Shown here: in pieces, positions 34,089 to 44,345 of the stretch
Layout of the letters: each line of letters starts with the position of its first letter
Numbering within the stretch: the stretch's first letter is position 1
Source: Candidatus Pelagibacter sp.
GTDB lineage: Bacteria; Pseudomonadota; Alphaproteobacteria; Pelagibacterales; Pelagibacteraceae
Assembly (NCBI GenBank): GCA_028408795.1
Contig: JAOOLP010000003.1
Coordinates: forward strand, 9,713-73,712
Direction of reading: 5' to 3'
Length of the DNA stretch: 64,000 bases
Translations under genes and position numbers: made by a program
The notes under the pieces: generated by a model
Told to the model about the DNA's origin: nothing
The model's input: the letters and a program-made list of their open reading frames with translations, nothing else
Databases searched by the model: none

Positions 34089-34401
34089 TTTTTCTGAAAT
34101 GTTATCTAAAGCTAAAGCAATGCAAGATAAAATGAAAGAGGCTCAAGAACAAATTAAAAAGATCGAAGTTGAAGGTAAAGCAGGAGGAAATCTAGTCACA
34201 GTAATTTTATCAGGTGATTATGAACTAAAAAAAATTTCAATTAGTGAAGAAGCAAAGAAAGAAAGTCGTGAAATTATAAATGACTTAATTATTGCTGCTT
34301 ATAATAATGCTAAAGATAATTTAAAAAAAAAATCAGCTGAAGAACTTGCAAAAGTAACTGGTGGATTAAACTTACCCTCTGATTTTAAACTACCTTTCTA
34401 A
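34081..34401 (+). CDS. ybaB: YbaB/EbfC nucleoid-associated protein
   Basis: Small DNA-binding dimeric protein (106 residues) of the YbaB/EbfC family. The start is the ATG at 34081, overlapping the dnaX stop by 8 bases; a TTG six codons upstream is less likely. The N-terminal helix AKAMQDKMKEAQEQIKKIEVEG and the following strand region GGNLVTVILSGDYELKKISI are typical. The conserved dnaX-ybaB-recR neighbourhood supports the call. Confidence 0.95.
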   Translation: MTNFSEMLSKAKAMQDKMKEAQEQIKKIEVEGKAGGNLVTVILSGDYELKKISISEEAKKESREIINDLIIAAYNNAKDNLKKKSAEELAKVTGGLNLPSDFKLPF

Positions 34402-35006
34402 TGGATAATAATATTCCTGAAATAAATGAACTTATAAAACAATTTTCTAAACTTCCAGGTTTAGGACCAAAGTCTGCTAAAAGAATAATCCTTAAATTGA
34501 TAAACAATAAAGAAAATATGGTGAAACCTCTGGCTAAATCTTTAGCTCAAGTTTACAAAAGTGTCGTGCGATGTGTTGATTGTGGAAATTTAAAAATTTT
34601 AGATAAAATTTGTATATGTTCTACTAACGAGTCATACGATAAAATTTGTGTGGTTGAAAATTTGGCTGATATGTGGGTTATTGACTCGGCAAATATTTAT
34701 AAAGGGCATTATCACATATTAGGGGGAACCTTAAACTCTAGTGAAAATTACGAACAGAAAAATTTATTAATAGACTCTTTATTAAAAAGGATTAAGAGGA
34801 ATAATCTTAAAGAAGTTATTATTGCAACTAGCGCAACAGTAGAAGGTCAAACCACAGCACATTATATTGAAGATACGATAAAAAATGGGAAAATAAAGAT
34901 TACTAAATTAGCACAAGGTCTTCCAGTTGGTGGCGAAATAGAACAGTTAGATGATGGAACATTATTTTCAGCTTTTAAAAATAGAGTTCCTGTTACAGGT
35001 AGCTAG
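34401..35006 (+). CDS. recR: Recombination protein RecR
   Basis: Part of the RecFOR pathway that loads RecA on gapped DNA, 201 residues. It has the helix-hairpin-helix [11 protein letters not shown], a four-Cys zinc finger ([16 protein letters not shown]) and a Toprim domain ([30 protein letters not shown]). The start overlaps the ybaB stop by one base. The 3' end overlaps the convergent malate synthase gene. Confidence 0.97.
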   Translation: MDNNIPEINELIKQFSKLPGLGPKSAKRIILKLINNKENMVKPLAKSLAQVYKSVVRCVDCGNLKILDKICICSTNESYDKICVVENLADMWVIDSANIYKGHYHILGGTLNSSENYEQKNLLIDSLLKRIKRNNLKEVIIATSATVEGQTTAHYIEDTIKNGKIKITKLAQGLPVGGEIEQLDDGTLFSAFKNRVPVTGS

Positions 35007-37171
35007 TTAGAATTTTTTTTTTCCAACCTTTTTTCATGTAAAAGTGGCTCAGTATAACCTGAGGGTTGAGTTCTTCCTTTAAAAACTAAATCACAAGCGG
35101 CAGCAAAAGCTATAGAGTTTTCAAAATCGTCAGACATTTTTTTATATCCTGATCTACCACTTCGATTATAAGCAGGGTCTTTTTCGTTTTGCTTATCAAC
35201 TATTTTAGCCATTTTTTTCATCGTAGACATCACTTGTTCCTTTGTACATATTCCATGATGGATCCAGTTAGCCATATGTTGAGAAGATATTCTAAGCGTA
35301 GCTCTATCTTCCATTAAACCAATGTTATTAATGTCTGGAACTTTAGAACAACCGACACCCTGATCAATCCATCTAACGACATAACCTAAAATACCTTGAG
35401 CATTATTTTCTAATTCACGATTAATATCTGTTACTGACCAATTGGGTCTATCGGCTTTTGGAATTTGTAAAATATCTTCTAACTTAGCTTTATTCCTAGA
35501 TTTAATTTTCTTTTGTTCATCAAAAACATTTATTTTATGGTAATGCAAAGAATGTAAAGTTGCAGCTGTTGGTGATGGTACCCATGCACAATTCGCGCCA
35601 GATTTTGGATGTCCTATTTTTTGTTCCATCATGTTTGCCATTTGATCAGGCATTGCCCACATTCCTTTTCCAATTTGAGCTTTACCAGAAAAACCACACA
35701 TCAAACCAACATCCACATTCCAGTTTTCATAGGTATTAAGCCAAGTAGATTTTTTCATATCTCCTTTGAATATCATTGGACCTGCTTCAAATGATGTATG
35801 CATTTCATCTCCAGTTCGATCTAAAAAACCGGTATTAATAAAAACTATTCTATTTTTTACTTGCCTTATGCATTCTTTAAGATTGACTGTTGTTCTTCTT
35901 TCTTCATCCATGATTCCTACTTTAATTGTGTATTTCTTTATTCCTAAAGTTTCTTCAACTTTTTCGAATAAAGTATTTGTGAAAGCAACTTCTTCAGGAC
36001 CATGCATTTTAGGCTTCACAATGTAAACAGAACCAGTTCTTGAATTATTTTTATTTTTAAAATCATGTAGAGCACATAGTGTAGCTACAAAGGCATCTAA
36101 AATTCCTTCTGGAATTTCTGATCCATCATTTAAAAGTATCGCAGGATTCGTCATAAGATGACCTACGTTTCGACTTAAAAGCAAAGCTCTTCCATGTAAA
36201 CTTATTTTCTTACCATCTTTAGAAATATAATTTCTGTCAGGATTTAATTTTCTAACAAATTTTTTTCCATTTTTTTCCATATTAGCAGTTAAATCTCCCT
36301 TCATGAGACCCAACCAATTTCGGTAACATTTTACTTTATCTTCAGCGTCAACAGCAGCAACAGAGTCTTCATTATCAATTATAGTTGATAACGCTGACTC
36401 TACTATTACATCTGAGATCGAGGCTTTGTCTGTTTTTCCAACAATATGATTTGGATCAATTATAATATCGATGTGAATATCATTGTTTTTAATCAAAATT
36501 GATTTTGGTTTATTTTTTTCTCCGTTAAAACCAATAAATTGAGATTTATTTTTTAGAGAATATTCTTTGTCCTCTTTTATAAAAATTAAATTTTCATCTT
36601 TTACTTTTAATTTTGTAACTTCATTCCAACTCACACCGGTCAAGGGGAAAGTTTCGTCAAAAAAATTTCTTACATAATTTATTACCTTTTTTGCTCTTTC
36701 TTCATTCCAACCTGATCCTCTTTCACCTGATATAACATCCGTTCCGTATAAGGCGTCATACAAACTACCCCATCTAGCGTTAGCAGCGTTAAGCGCATAT
36801 CTAGCATTATCTACTGGAACAACAAGTTGAGGTCCAGCAATAGATGCTATTTCTTTATCAACGTTTGTAGTTTCGATTTCAAAGTTCTCTTTTTCCTCTA
36901 CCAAGTATGAAATATTCTTTAAGAATTTTGTATATTCATTTTTATCAAATTCTTTACCGTTATTATTTTGATGCCAATTATCTATTTTTTTTTGAATAGA
37001 CTCTCTTTTTTCAATTAGTGATTTATTAATTGGCGCAAGTTCATGTACTATTTTAGAAAATTTATTCCAAAAATTCTCTGAATTGATATTAGTATTGGGA
37101 ATAACCTCTTTGTTAATAAATTCATAAAGTATTGAATTTATCTGAAGCTCATTTTTATTAATTAAACTCAT
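35003..37171 (-). CDS. glcB: Malate synthase G
   Basis: Condenses glyoxylate and acetyl-CoA to malate; 722 residues, the size of the G isoform. Catalytic regions include the [18 protein letters not shown] segment, GIMDEERRT, the [16 protein letters not shown] loop and [17 protein letters not shown] use the ATG at 37171; a TTG three codons upstream adds nothing. Upstream lies a tandem glycine riboswitch, so glycine availability controls carbon entry from glyoxylate, as described for SAR11. Confidence 0.96.
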   Translation of the reverse strand: MSLINKNELQINSILYEFINKEVIPNTNINSENFWNKFSKIVHELAPINKSLIEKRESIQKKIDNWHQNNNGKEFDKNEYTKFLKNISYLVEEKENFEIETTNVDKEIASIAGPQLVVPVDNARYALNAANARWGSLYDALYGTDVISGERGSGWNEERAKKVINYVRNFFDETFPLTGVSWNEVTKLKVKDENLIFIKEDKEYSLKNKSQFIGFNGEKNKPKSILIKNNDIHIDIIIDPNHIVGKTDKASISDVIVESALSTIIDNEDSVAAVDAEDKVKCYRNWLGLMKGDLTANMEKNGKKFVRKLNPDRNYISKDGKKISLHGRALLLSRNVGHLMTNPAILLNDGSEIPEGILDAFVATLCALHDFKNKNNSRTGSVYIVKPKMHGPEEVAFTNTLFEKVEETLGIKKYTIKVGIMDEERRTTVNLKECIRQVKNRIVFINTGFLDRTGDEMHTSFEAGPMIFKGDMKKSTWLNTYENWNVDVGLMCGFSGKAQIGKGMWAMPDQMANMMEQKIGHPKSGANCAWVPSPTAATLHSLHYHKINVFDEQKKIKSRNKAKLEDILQIPKADRPNWSVTDINRELENNAQGILGYVVRWIDQGVGCSKVPDINNIGLMEDRATLRISSQHMANWIHHGICTKEQVMSTMKKMAKIVDKQNEKDPAYNRSGRSGYKKMSDDFENSIAFAAACDLVFKGRTQPSGYTEPLLHEKRLEKKNSN

Positions 37172-37186
37172 ATGCACCAATCTATT

Positions 37187-37330
37187 GACCCCATCTGTAT
37201 TGGTACCTGAGAGATTTGCTCCTTCGGTGAGATATTATCTCTTTCCAGAATGTTTATTTTGCGGTCCTTTTGCCTGAGAGTTTCCGGGGTGGTTGCTCCT
37301 TCGGCGCTATATTTAAATAGTCTCTCCCGA
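37187..37330 (-). promoter_or_regulatory. Tandem glycine riboswitch controlling malate synthase G
   Basis: Read on the minus strand, two glycine aptamers follow each other. The first (about 37330-37261) contains GGGAGAG, GCGCCGAAGGAGCAA and ACTCTCAGGCAAAAGGACCGC; the second (about 37250-37187) contains GAAAGAG, CACCGAAGGAGCAAA and TCTCTCAGGTACCAATACAG. The linker is about 10 bases. This is the class linked to glcB and glycine activation in SAR11. The second aptamer ends 15 bases before the ATG. A possible alternative helix pairs ACCAAT (37199-37204) with ATTGGT (37176-37181) next to the start codon. Confidence 0.95.
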
Positions 37331-37447
37331 TCTATAATTATTGTCTCTTACATAGTATCTAATGTCAATTATTAATTATATCTAGTTTAAAGTGACAATT
37401 TATTGACTTAATTGAACTGTATTAAAAATTTAATTATACTTATTTTT

Positions 37448-38551
37448 ATGAAAAACTATTTAGAATTTGAAAAAGAAATCAAAGCTCTAGAGGAAGAGGT
37501 AGAAGGTTTAAAAAACCCTTTTGGGGTTGAGGGTATATCTGAAGTTGATACCAAGAAAATTAAAACTACCCAAGAAGAAATAAATCAAAAACTAAAAGAT
37601 ACATATAAAAATTTAAATAGTTGGCAAAAAACTCTTGTTGCTCGTCATGAAGATAGACCTAAAGCAAAATTTTATATCGAAAAAATATTCAATCAATTTA
37701 CCTTGTTGTCAGGGGATAGATTTTTTGGTGATGATAAATCTGTTATTGCAGGATTTGGATTAATTAATGATAAGTCTGTTCTTATAATAGGTCAAGAAAA
37801 AGGTGAGGATTTAAGTTCCAGAATTGAAAGAAATTTCGGAATGATGAGTCCTGAAGGATATAGAAAATGTATAAGATTAATGAAGTTGGCTGATAGATTT
37901 CAAATTCCAGTAATTACTTTTGTAGACACCCCGGGAGCTTATCCAGGTATTGGCGCAGAACAAAGAGGCCAAGCATCTGCAATCGCACACTCAATCGAGA
38001 TTTCTATGGCATTAACTGTTCCAAATATCTCAATAATTATTGGAGAGGGTGGATCGGGAGGAGCCATAGCTTTGGCTTCGTCTAATAAAGTTATTATGTT
38101 AGAAAATTCTATTTTTTCAGTTATATCTCCTGAAGGATGTGCTTCTATTCTTTGGCGAGATCCTAGTAAATCTCTTCAAGCAGCCGAAGCAATGAAAATG
38201 ACAGCTAAAGATTTGTTAAAACTTGGCATTATAGATGAAATAATTCCTGAACCAATTGGTGGCGCCCATAGAAATCCAGATATAATCGCTGAGGATATAA
38301 AGCATACGATAATTAAAAACTTACGTGAGTTCGAAAATCTTTCAAAAGATGAAATTTATGACCACAGAAAATCAAAATTTTTAAAAATTGGAAGAGATCA
38401 AGGTTTCAGTAAGTCTACAGACTCAGATAAAGGATTGAGTTACAGTGAATCTTACTTCGACAAATTAAAGTCAAATATAGTTAAAAACAAACTCATATAC
38501 GCCGGATTGGGCCTAGCATTAATAGCAAGTATTTTGACAATTATTTATTGA
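37448..38551 (+). CDS. accA: Acetyl-CoA carboxylase carboxyltransferase subunit alpha, with C-terminal membrane segment
   Basis: Alpha subunit of the carboxyltransferase, partner of AccD at 1685. I start at the ATG at 37448 (367 residues) and not at the upstream TTG at 37412. Core motifs are GDRFFGDDKSVIAGFG, GMMSPEGYRKC, DTPGAYPGIGAEQRGQ and GEGGSGGAIAL. After about residue 315, where most AccA proteins end, the chain continues about 50 residues and finishes with a hydrophobic stretch IYAGLGLALIASILTIIY. That would fit a membrane anchor, unusual for this cytoplasmic enzyme. Confidence 0.94.
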   Translation: MKNYLEFEKEIKALEEEVEGLKNPFGVEGISEVDTKKIKTTQEEINQKLKDTYKNLNSWQKTLVARHEDRPKAKFYIEKIFNQFTLLSGDRFFGDDKSVIAGFGLINDKSVLIIGQEKGEDLSSRIERNFGMMSPEGYRKCIRLMKLADRFQIPVITFVDTPGAYPGIGAEQRGQASAIAHSIEISMALTVPNISIIIGEGGSGGAIALASSNKVIMLENSIFSVISPEGCASILWRDPSKSLQAAEAMKMTAKDLLKLGIIDEIIPEPIGGAHRNPDIIAEDIKHTIIKNLREFENLSKDEIYDHRKSKFLKIGRDQGFSKSTDSDKGLSYSESYFDKLKSNIVKNKLIYAGLGLALIASILTIIY

Positions 38552-38596
38552 TAACTGTTGCAAAATGACAATTCTCCAATTTATTTTAATCATCTA

Positions 38597-38652
38597 TTGA
38601 CATTTTGAGCACAAATCTATTTAAGGGGTAAAAGTTAGTATTTTACTAACTT
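38597..38652 (+). promoter_or_regulatory. Candidate cold-shock gene promoter and leader hairpin
   Basis: A consensus -35 TTGACA (38597-38602) is followed after 15 bases by TATTTA (38618-38623). Immediately downstream, AAGTTAGTA, a TTT loop and TACTAACTT (38632-38652) form a perfect 9-bp stem. If transcription starts near 38630, the hairpin is at the very 5' end of the mRNA, about 32 bases before the ATG. Confidence 0.45.
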
Positions 38653-38684
38653 AAGTTAATAACAAATAAGGAAAAGTAAACAAT

Positions 38685-38897
38685 ATGAGTACACTAAAAG
38701 GTAAAGTAAAGTGGTTCAATGGTACTAAAGGATATGGTTTCATTGAAAGAGAAGACAAAGAAAAAGACGTGTTCGTTCATTCTTCAGCAGTTAGAGAAGC
38801 TGGTTTAAAATACTTAAACGAAGGTGATGAGTTAACGTTTGAAGTGGAGAATGGAGAAAAAGGTCCTTCCGCAGTAAAATTGCAGAAAACATCTTAA
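38685..38897 (+). CDS. Cold-shock domain protein (CspA family)
   Basis: A 70-residue single OB-fold RNA/DNA chaperone. RNP1 is KGYGFIERE and RNP2 is DVFVHSSAV, with the leading [14 protein letters not shown]. The promoter and leader hairpin just upstream suggest its own transcription unit. A Shine-Dalgarno-like AAGGAAAAG precedes the ATG. Which Csp paralogue it is cannot be decided. Confidence 0.96.
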   Translation: MSTLKGKVKWFNGTKGYGFIEREDKEKDVFVHSSAVREAGLKYLNEGDELTFEVENGEKGPSAVKLQKTS

Positions 38898-38924
38898 ATC
38901 TTATTTCCAAAAACATATAATTAA

Positions 38925-38958
38925 CGGGACATTGAGCTTTAATCAGTTTTTTGTCCCG
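38925..38958. other. Inverted repeat downstream of the cold-shock gene
   Basis: CGGGACA (38925-38931) and TGTCCCG (38952-38958) form a perfect 7-bp, GC-rich stem with a 20-base loop ending in six T residues. A T-rich tail after the stem is missing, so it is at best a weak terminator. It may stabilise the csp mRNA 3' end. Confidence 0.5.
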
Positions 38959-39129
38959 ATAATTTCCTTGAAAAAGTCACAATTTTTTCTTACATAAGCA
39001 GAAATGATTATTAAAAATAAAATTATCACTTTAAATTCACATTCTCACAGAATGCACGCTAGGCTATTGCTTAGCTTATAATCAAAAATATATAAATTTA
39101 ATAAAAATTAAGATAAAAATAGAAAGGAC
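38959..39129. other. Intergenic stretch with a second hairpin before tRNA-His
   Basis: No ORF of note. It holds one compact hairpin at 39058-39075: GCTAGGC, loop TATT, GCTTAGC, a 7-bp stem with one G-U pair. The preceding 20 bases (TTCTCACAGAATGCACGCTA) are less AT-rich than the surroundings. The final 50 bases are nearly pure A/T and may carry the tRNA promoter. A small RNA is possible but unproven. Confidence 0.35.
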
Positions 39130-39206
39130 GCAGCAGTAGCTCAGTTGGTTAGAGCACTAGTTTGTGGAACTAGGGGTCGGTGGTTCGAATCCACCCTGCT
39201 GTACCA
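39130..39206 (+). tRNA. tRNA-His (anticodon GTG), no encoded G-1
   Basis: Cloverleaf of 77 bases with encoded CCA. The acceptor stem is GCAGCAG with CTGCTGT, the D-arm AGCTCAGTTGGTTAGAGC, the anticodon loop TTGTGGA between CTAGT and ACTAG, and the T-arm GGTGG-TTCGAAT-CCACC. The anticodon GTG reads His. The base at -1 is C and the discriminator is A, not the G-1:C73 pair of most bacteria; alphaproteobacterial tRNA-His is known to lack G-1. It lies 4 bases upstream of hisS. Confidence 0.96.
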
Positions 39207-39210
39207 AAAA

Positions 39211-40545
39211 ATGACAAAAGAAAAAAAGAACAAACCTTCTAAAGAACTTCCGTTAGGGTTTGTGGACAGACAAGAAAAAGAATTACTCGTACGTGATTTT
39301 ATAATTTCTAATATTAAAGAAGTAATGATCAAATACGGTTTTCAATATCTCGAAACTCCAAGTTTTGAGTACTCGGATAGTATTGGAAAATTTTTACCTG
39401 ATAAAGATAGACCTGATGAAGGTGTTTTTTCATTTAAGGATGAAAATAAATGGCTGTCTTTGAGATATGATCTTACAGCACCACTTGCTAGGTATGTCGC
39501 AAAAAATTATTTAGAAATTCCAAAACCATTTAAAAGGTATCAATTAGGAACTGTTTGGAGAAATGAAAAACCGGGACCTGGAAGATTTAGAGAATTTTTA
39601 CAATTCGATGCAGATTTTGTAGGAACAAAAAGCCTACAAGCAGATGCTGAATTATGTGTCATGATTTCAGAAATTCTTGAAAAGTGTGGTCTTGCAAAAT
39701 CAGAATATATAATCAAGATTTCATCTAGAAAAATTGCTGAAGAATTATTTAAAAAAATAAATATAAATGACAATCAGCAAAAACTTATTACCCTTAGAGC
39801 CCTAGATAAAATAGATAGACTTGGTTGGAATGGAGTAAAAGAATTATTAGGCGAGGGAAGAAAAGATAAATCTGGTGATTTCACAAAAGGTGCAAATTTA
39901 AAACCAGAGGATATTAAAACGATTGAAGAAACGCTTAAGAAGAATTCACCTGAAACAGAAGATTTAGCTGAGATATTGAACATTTTTAAGGATTACAATT
40001 TTAATAATTTTGAATTCGATCCATCAGTTATACGGGGACTAGAATATTACACAGGAGCAATTTTTGAAGTGAATTTAAAATTTGATGTAACAAATAATAA
40101 AGGGCAAGTCATTCAATTTGGTTCTATAGGTGGTGGGGGAAGATACGATAATCTGGTAAATAACTTTGGTAACTATGATGCGCCCGCTACAGGGATATCA
40201 ATTGGTTTGGATCGTTTAGTTTATGCTTTAATGCAAAAAAAAGAATTTAAAGTAAAACAATCCAAACCAGTCGTAATTTGTGTTTTCGATAAAAATTCTA
40301 TGAAAGATTACATAAATGTTCAAACAATATTAAGAGAAGCTGGTGTCAGCACTGAAATTTATCCTGGAGAAAGTAAACTAAAAAAGCAAATGGAGTATGC
40401 AAATAAAATAAAATCTCCAGCAGTTATCTTATATGGTGAGAATGAAATTAAATCAGGGAAGCCGACTTTGAGGAATTTAAGTTCAGGTGAAGAAAAATCA
40501 ATTGAAATAAAAGAATTAGTTAATGAAATCAAAAAAATTATCTGA
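39211..40545 (+). CDS. hisS: Histidyl-tRNA synthetase
   Basis: Class II synthetase, 444 residues from the ATG at 39211. A longer in-frame TTG-type start would lie inside the tRNA gene and is rejected. Motif 2 is YQLGTVWRNEKPGPGRFREFLQF-like, the His loops are RYDLTAPLARY and GLEYYTGAIFE, and motif 3 includes GGGGRYDNL and GISIGLDRL. The PGPGRFREF motif 2 is the alphaproteobacterial type that charges tRNA-His without G-1, matching the tRNA gene just upstream. It overlaps hisZ by 23 bases. Confidence 0.96.
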   Translation: MTKEKKNKPSKELPLGFVDRQEKELLVRDFIISNIKEVMIKYGFQYLETPSFEYSDSIGKFLPDKDRPDEGVFSFKDENKWLSLRYDLTAPLARYVAKNYLEIPKPFKRYQLGTVWRNEKPGPGRFREFLQFDADFVGTKSLQADAELCVMISEILEKCGLAKSEYIIKISSRKIAEELFKKININDNQQKLITLRALDKIDRLGWNGVKELLGEGRKDKSGDFTKGANLKPEDIKTIEETLKKNSPETEDLAEILNIFKDYNFNNFEFDPSVIRGLEYYTGAIFEVNLKFDVTNNKGQVIQFGSIGGGGRYDNLVNNFGNYDAPATGISIGLDRLVYALMQKKEFKVKQSKPVVICVFDKNSMKDYINVQTILREAGVSTEIYPGESKLKKQMEYANKIKSPAVILYGENEIKSGKPTLRNLSSGEEKSIEIKELVNEIKKII

Positions 40546-41560
40546 AGTAATAATTAAAACTTTCAAGAGTAATGGTTTTGTTTTATCAGAACCTGATGTT
40601 CTTTTAGACTCAAATTATATCATTGAAAGGTCAGGTGAAAAATTTAGAAGTTCAATGCTAACTTTTGATAGAGAAGATGGAAAAACGATGTGCCTTAGAC
40701 CAGACTTAACAGTTGCATCATGTATAAGCTTCTTACAAAAAAAAACTTCCTCAAAAATTTATTACTCTGGTCAAGCTTATAGAAGATCAGGAAGCAAAGG
40801 TACAAATTTTATTAATGATCAATTAGGTATCGAAATTCTAGGTTCAAAAAATCTTATTAAAGATGATTATAAAGTGATCAGCACAATCTTAAATTCAGCA
40901 AAAAAAATTAAAATGAAAAAAATTAAAATTAAAGTAGGCGATATTGGTTTATTTAAGAGCTTGGTCAATGCTCTTGAAATGCCCGAGAGATGGAAACTAA
41001 GATTAATAAGACACTTTTGGAGACCAGGTTACTTTGAAGAACTTTTGAAGAGGCTAGAAAAAAATACAGATATTGATGCTGTAACTTTTGATGCAGATAA
41101 GAAAAGATTTTATGAAATGAAAAAATTTGATCAAAATAAAGTAATTGCTGGTAGGTCAATCTCAGAAATTTTAAAAAGATTTGATAAAAAAATTAAAGAT
41201 CCAAGATCATTTGTGGATGGAAAAAAAATTGTAAAAATTATTAAAGCTTTTTTAAAAATTAATTGTAAACTTTCAAAACTAGATGATGAGTTGTTAAGTT
41301 TTGTAAAAAAAAATAACCTTAAAATAAATATATTTAAAAACTTTAAATCTATTCAAAATTTAAAAAAACTTAATCAAGATATAAATTTTGTTACTAATTT
41401 TGGCAGAGACGTTGAGTATTATACAGGAATTGTGTTTGAAGTATTTTCGGGCACAAAAGAAATTGCTTCAGGTGGTCGTTATGATGATTTACTAAAAAGT
41501 TTAGGAGCCAAAAAGAGTATTCCTGCCGTTGGAGCAGCAATAAACTTAAAAAATATATGA
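40523..41560 (+). CDS. hisZ: ATP phosphoribosyltransferase regulatory subunit HisZ
   Basis: Catalytically silent HisRS paralogue (345 residues) required by short-form HisG, with which it forms an octameric ATP-phosphoribosyltransferase. It keeps class II synthetase traces (LRPDLTVASC, GQAYRRSGS, GRDVEYYTGIVFEVF, ASGGRYDDLL). Position hisS-hisZ-hisG with overlaps of 23 and 4 bases supports the role in histidine synthesis and feedback control. Confidence 0.93.
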   Translation: MKSKKLSEVIIKTFKSNGFVLSEPDVLLDSNYIIERSGEKFRSSMLTFDREDGKTMCLRPDLTVASCISFLQKKTSSKIYYSGQAYRRSGSKGTNFINDQLGIEILGSKNLIKDDYKVISTILNSAKKIKMKKIKIKVGDIGLFKSLVNALEMPERWKLRLIRHFWRPGYFEELLKRLEKNTDIDAVTFDADKKRFYEMKKFDQNKVIAGRSISEILKRFDKKIKDPRSFVDGKKIVKIIKAFLKINCKLSKLDDELLSFVKKNNLKINIFKNFKSIQNLKKLNQDINFVTNFGRDVEYYTGIVFEVFSGTKEIASGGRYDDLLKSLGAKKSIPAVGAAINLKNI

Positions 41561-42237
41561 AAGATTTAATTACTATAGGCTTGCCTAGTAAAGGGCGATT
41601 AAAAGAAAAATCAATATCATTTTTTAATGATAGAGGGTTAAAAATTATACAAGGTGAAAAAGAAAGAAATTATTTTGGCACTATTGAAAATAAACCTAAC
41701 CTTAAAATTATATTTCTACATGCTAAAGAAATAATTCAAAGACTAGGAGACGGAACACTAGATATTGGTGTATCTGGTCTTGATCTTTTGAAAGAGTCAG
41801 ATTTAAACTTACAAAGTAAAATAAATATTCAAAAAAAACTTGATTATGGAAATGCAAACTTAGTGATTGCTGTGCCAGATGATTGGATAGATGTGCAGAC
41901 AATAGCTGATCTTGAAGAAATATCATTTGATATAAGATCAAAAAGAAATACCAGATTGAGGGTAGCTACTAAATATCCGAATTTAACCAACGATTTTTTG
42001 ATTTCAAAAGGAGTTACCCAATACAAATTGATACCTAGTCTTGGTGCTACAGAAACATATCCTTTTATTGGTTCTTCAGAAATAATTACTGATATCACCT
42101 CTACTGGAAAAACTTTGGCTGATAATAATCTACGAGTTCTTAAAGACGGATTGATACTTAGCTCTAGAGCATGTTTGTTTATCGCAAAAAAAAAGGCTGC
42201 AAAATTGCAGCCTTTTTTAAAATCTTTGGGTAAGTGA
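41557..42237 (+). CDS. hisG: ATP phosphoribosyltransferase, short form (HisG-S)
   Basis: First enzyme of histidine synthesis, 226 residues and without the C-terminal regulatory domain of long HisG, in agreement with hisZ just upstream. Segments are GLPSKGRLKEKS at the N-terminus, LGDGTLDIGVSGLDLL and the PRPP loop EIITDITSTGKTL. The last coding codons contain a strong intrinsic terminator (42195-42218), so the end of the protein (AAKLQPFLKS) is encoded by hairpin DNA. Confidence 0.95.
   Translation: MKDLITIGLPSKGRLKEKSISFFNDRGLKIIQGEKERNYFGTIENKPNLKIIFLHAKEIIQRLGDGTLDIGVSGLDLLKESDLNLQSKINIQKKLDYGNANLVIAVPDDWIDVQTIADLEEISFDIRSKRNTRLRVATKYPNLTNDFLISKGVTQYKLIPSLGATETYPFIGSSEIITDITSTGKTLADNNLRVLKDGLILSSRACLFIAKKKAAKLQPFLKSLGK
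42187..42222. terminator. Bidirectional intrinsic terminator inside the hisG 3' end
   Basis: A nine-base A run, GGCTGCAA, AA, TTGCAGCC and six T residues: an 8-bp stem that is symmetric, so it can stop transcription from hisG and from the convergent groEL. The stem (42195-42212) lies wholly inside the hisG coding region, ending 25 bases before the end of the stop codon. Confidence 0.9.
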
Positions 42238-42239
42238 AA

Positions 42240-43910
<1,671 letters not shown>

Positions 43911-43916
43911 TTAATG

Positions 43917-44213
43917 TTATTTTTTTCCTTTAGAAATTCCCATTATGTCAGCTTCTTTCATAATGCTATATTCTTTGCCGTCTATTTTCACCTCTGTTCC
44001 TGACCACTTTCCAAAAAGAACGATATCACCAACTTTAACATCCATCGGTGTTATTTTTCCGTTCTCATTTTTTGAACCAGGACCAACAGCTACTACTTCG
44101 CCTTCTTGAGGTTTTTCTTTAGCTGTATCTGGAATAATTATGCCTCCAGCAGTTTTTTCTTCGCTATCTAATACTTTTATAAGCACACGATCGTGTAAGG
44201 GTCTAAATTTCAT
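43917..44213 (-). CDS. groS: Co-chaperonin GroES (10 kDa)
   Basis: Lid protein for GroEL, 98 residues. The N-terminal [23 protein letters not shown] block and mobile-loop [16 protein letters not shown] are typical, followed by VAVGPG and [18 protein letters not shown]. First gene of the groES-groEL operon, with a clear Shine-Dalgarno (AGGAGAAAT) before the ATG. Confidence 0.99.
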   Translation of the reverse strand: MKFRPLHDRVLIKVLDSEEKTAGGIIIPDTAKEKPQEGEVVAVGPGSKNENGKITPMDVKVGDIVLFGKWSGTEVKIDGKEYSIMKEADIMGISKGKK

Positions 44214-44247
44214 ACTTATTTCTCCTATAAATTTTGATGTAGGGCTG

Positions 44248-44275
44248 ATATGGTGAGTTTTGTAAAGATTTCAAG
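44248..44275 (-). promoter_or_regulatory. Candidate RpoH (sigma32) promoter of groESL
   Basis: On the minus strand CTTG (44275-44272, in context CTTGAAA) and CCATAT (44253-44248) are separated by 18 bases. This fits the alphaproteobacterial RpoH pattern CTTG-N17/18-CYTATNT except for A in place of the second pyrimidine. The -10 is 35 bases upstream of the groES ATG. No CIRCE inverted repeat (TTAGCACTC-N9-GAGTGCTAA) is seen, so HrcA control is unlikely. Confidence 0.55.
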
Positions 44276-44345
44276 AGGTGAAAATCACTAAAAAAAGGCT
44301 AATTTGCTATATTTTTGAACACAACTAAAAGAGAGACTATAAAAA

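Noticed and set aside
39145..39210. Extension of hisS upstream to 39145
   Set aside because: It would translate the tRNA-His gene. The ATG at 39211 fits the family N-terminus.
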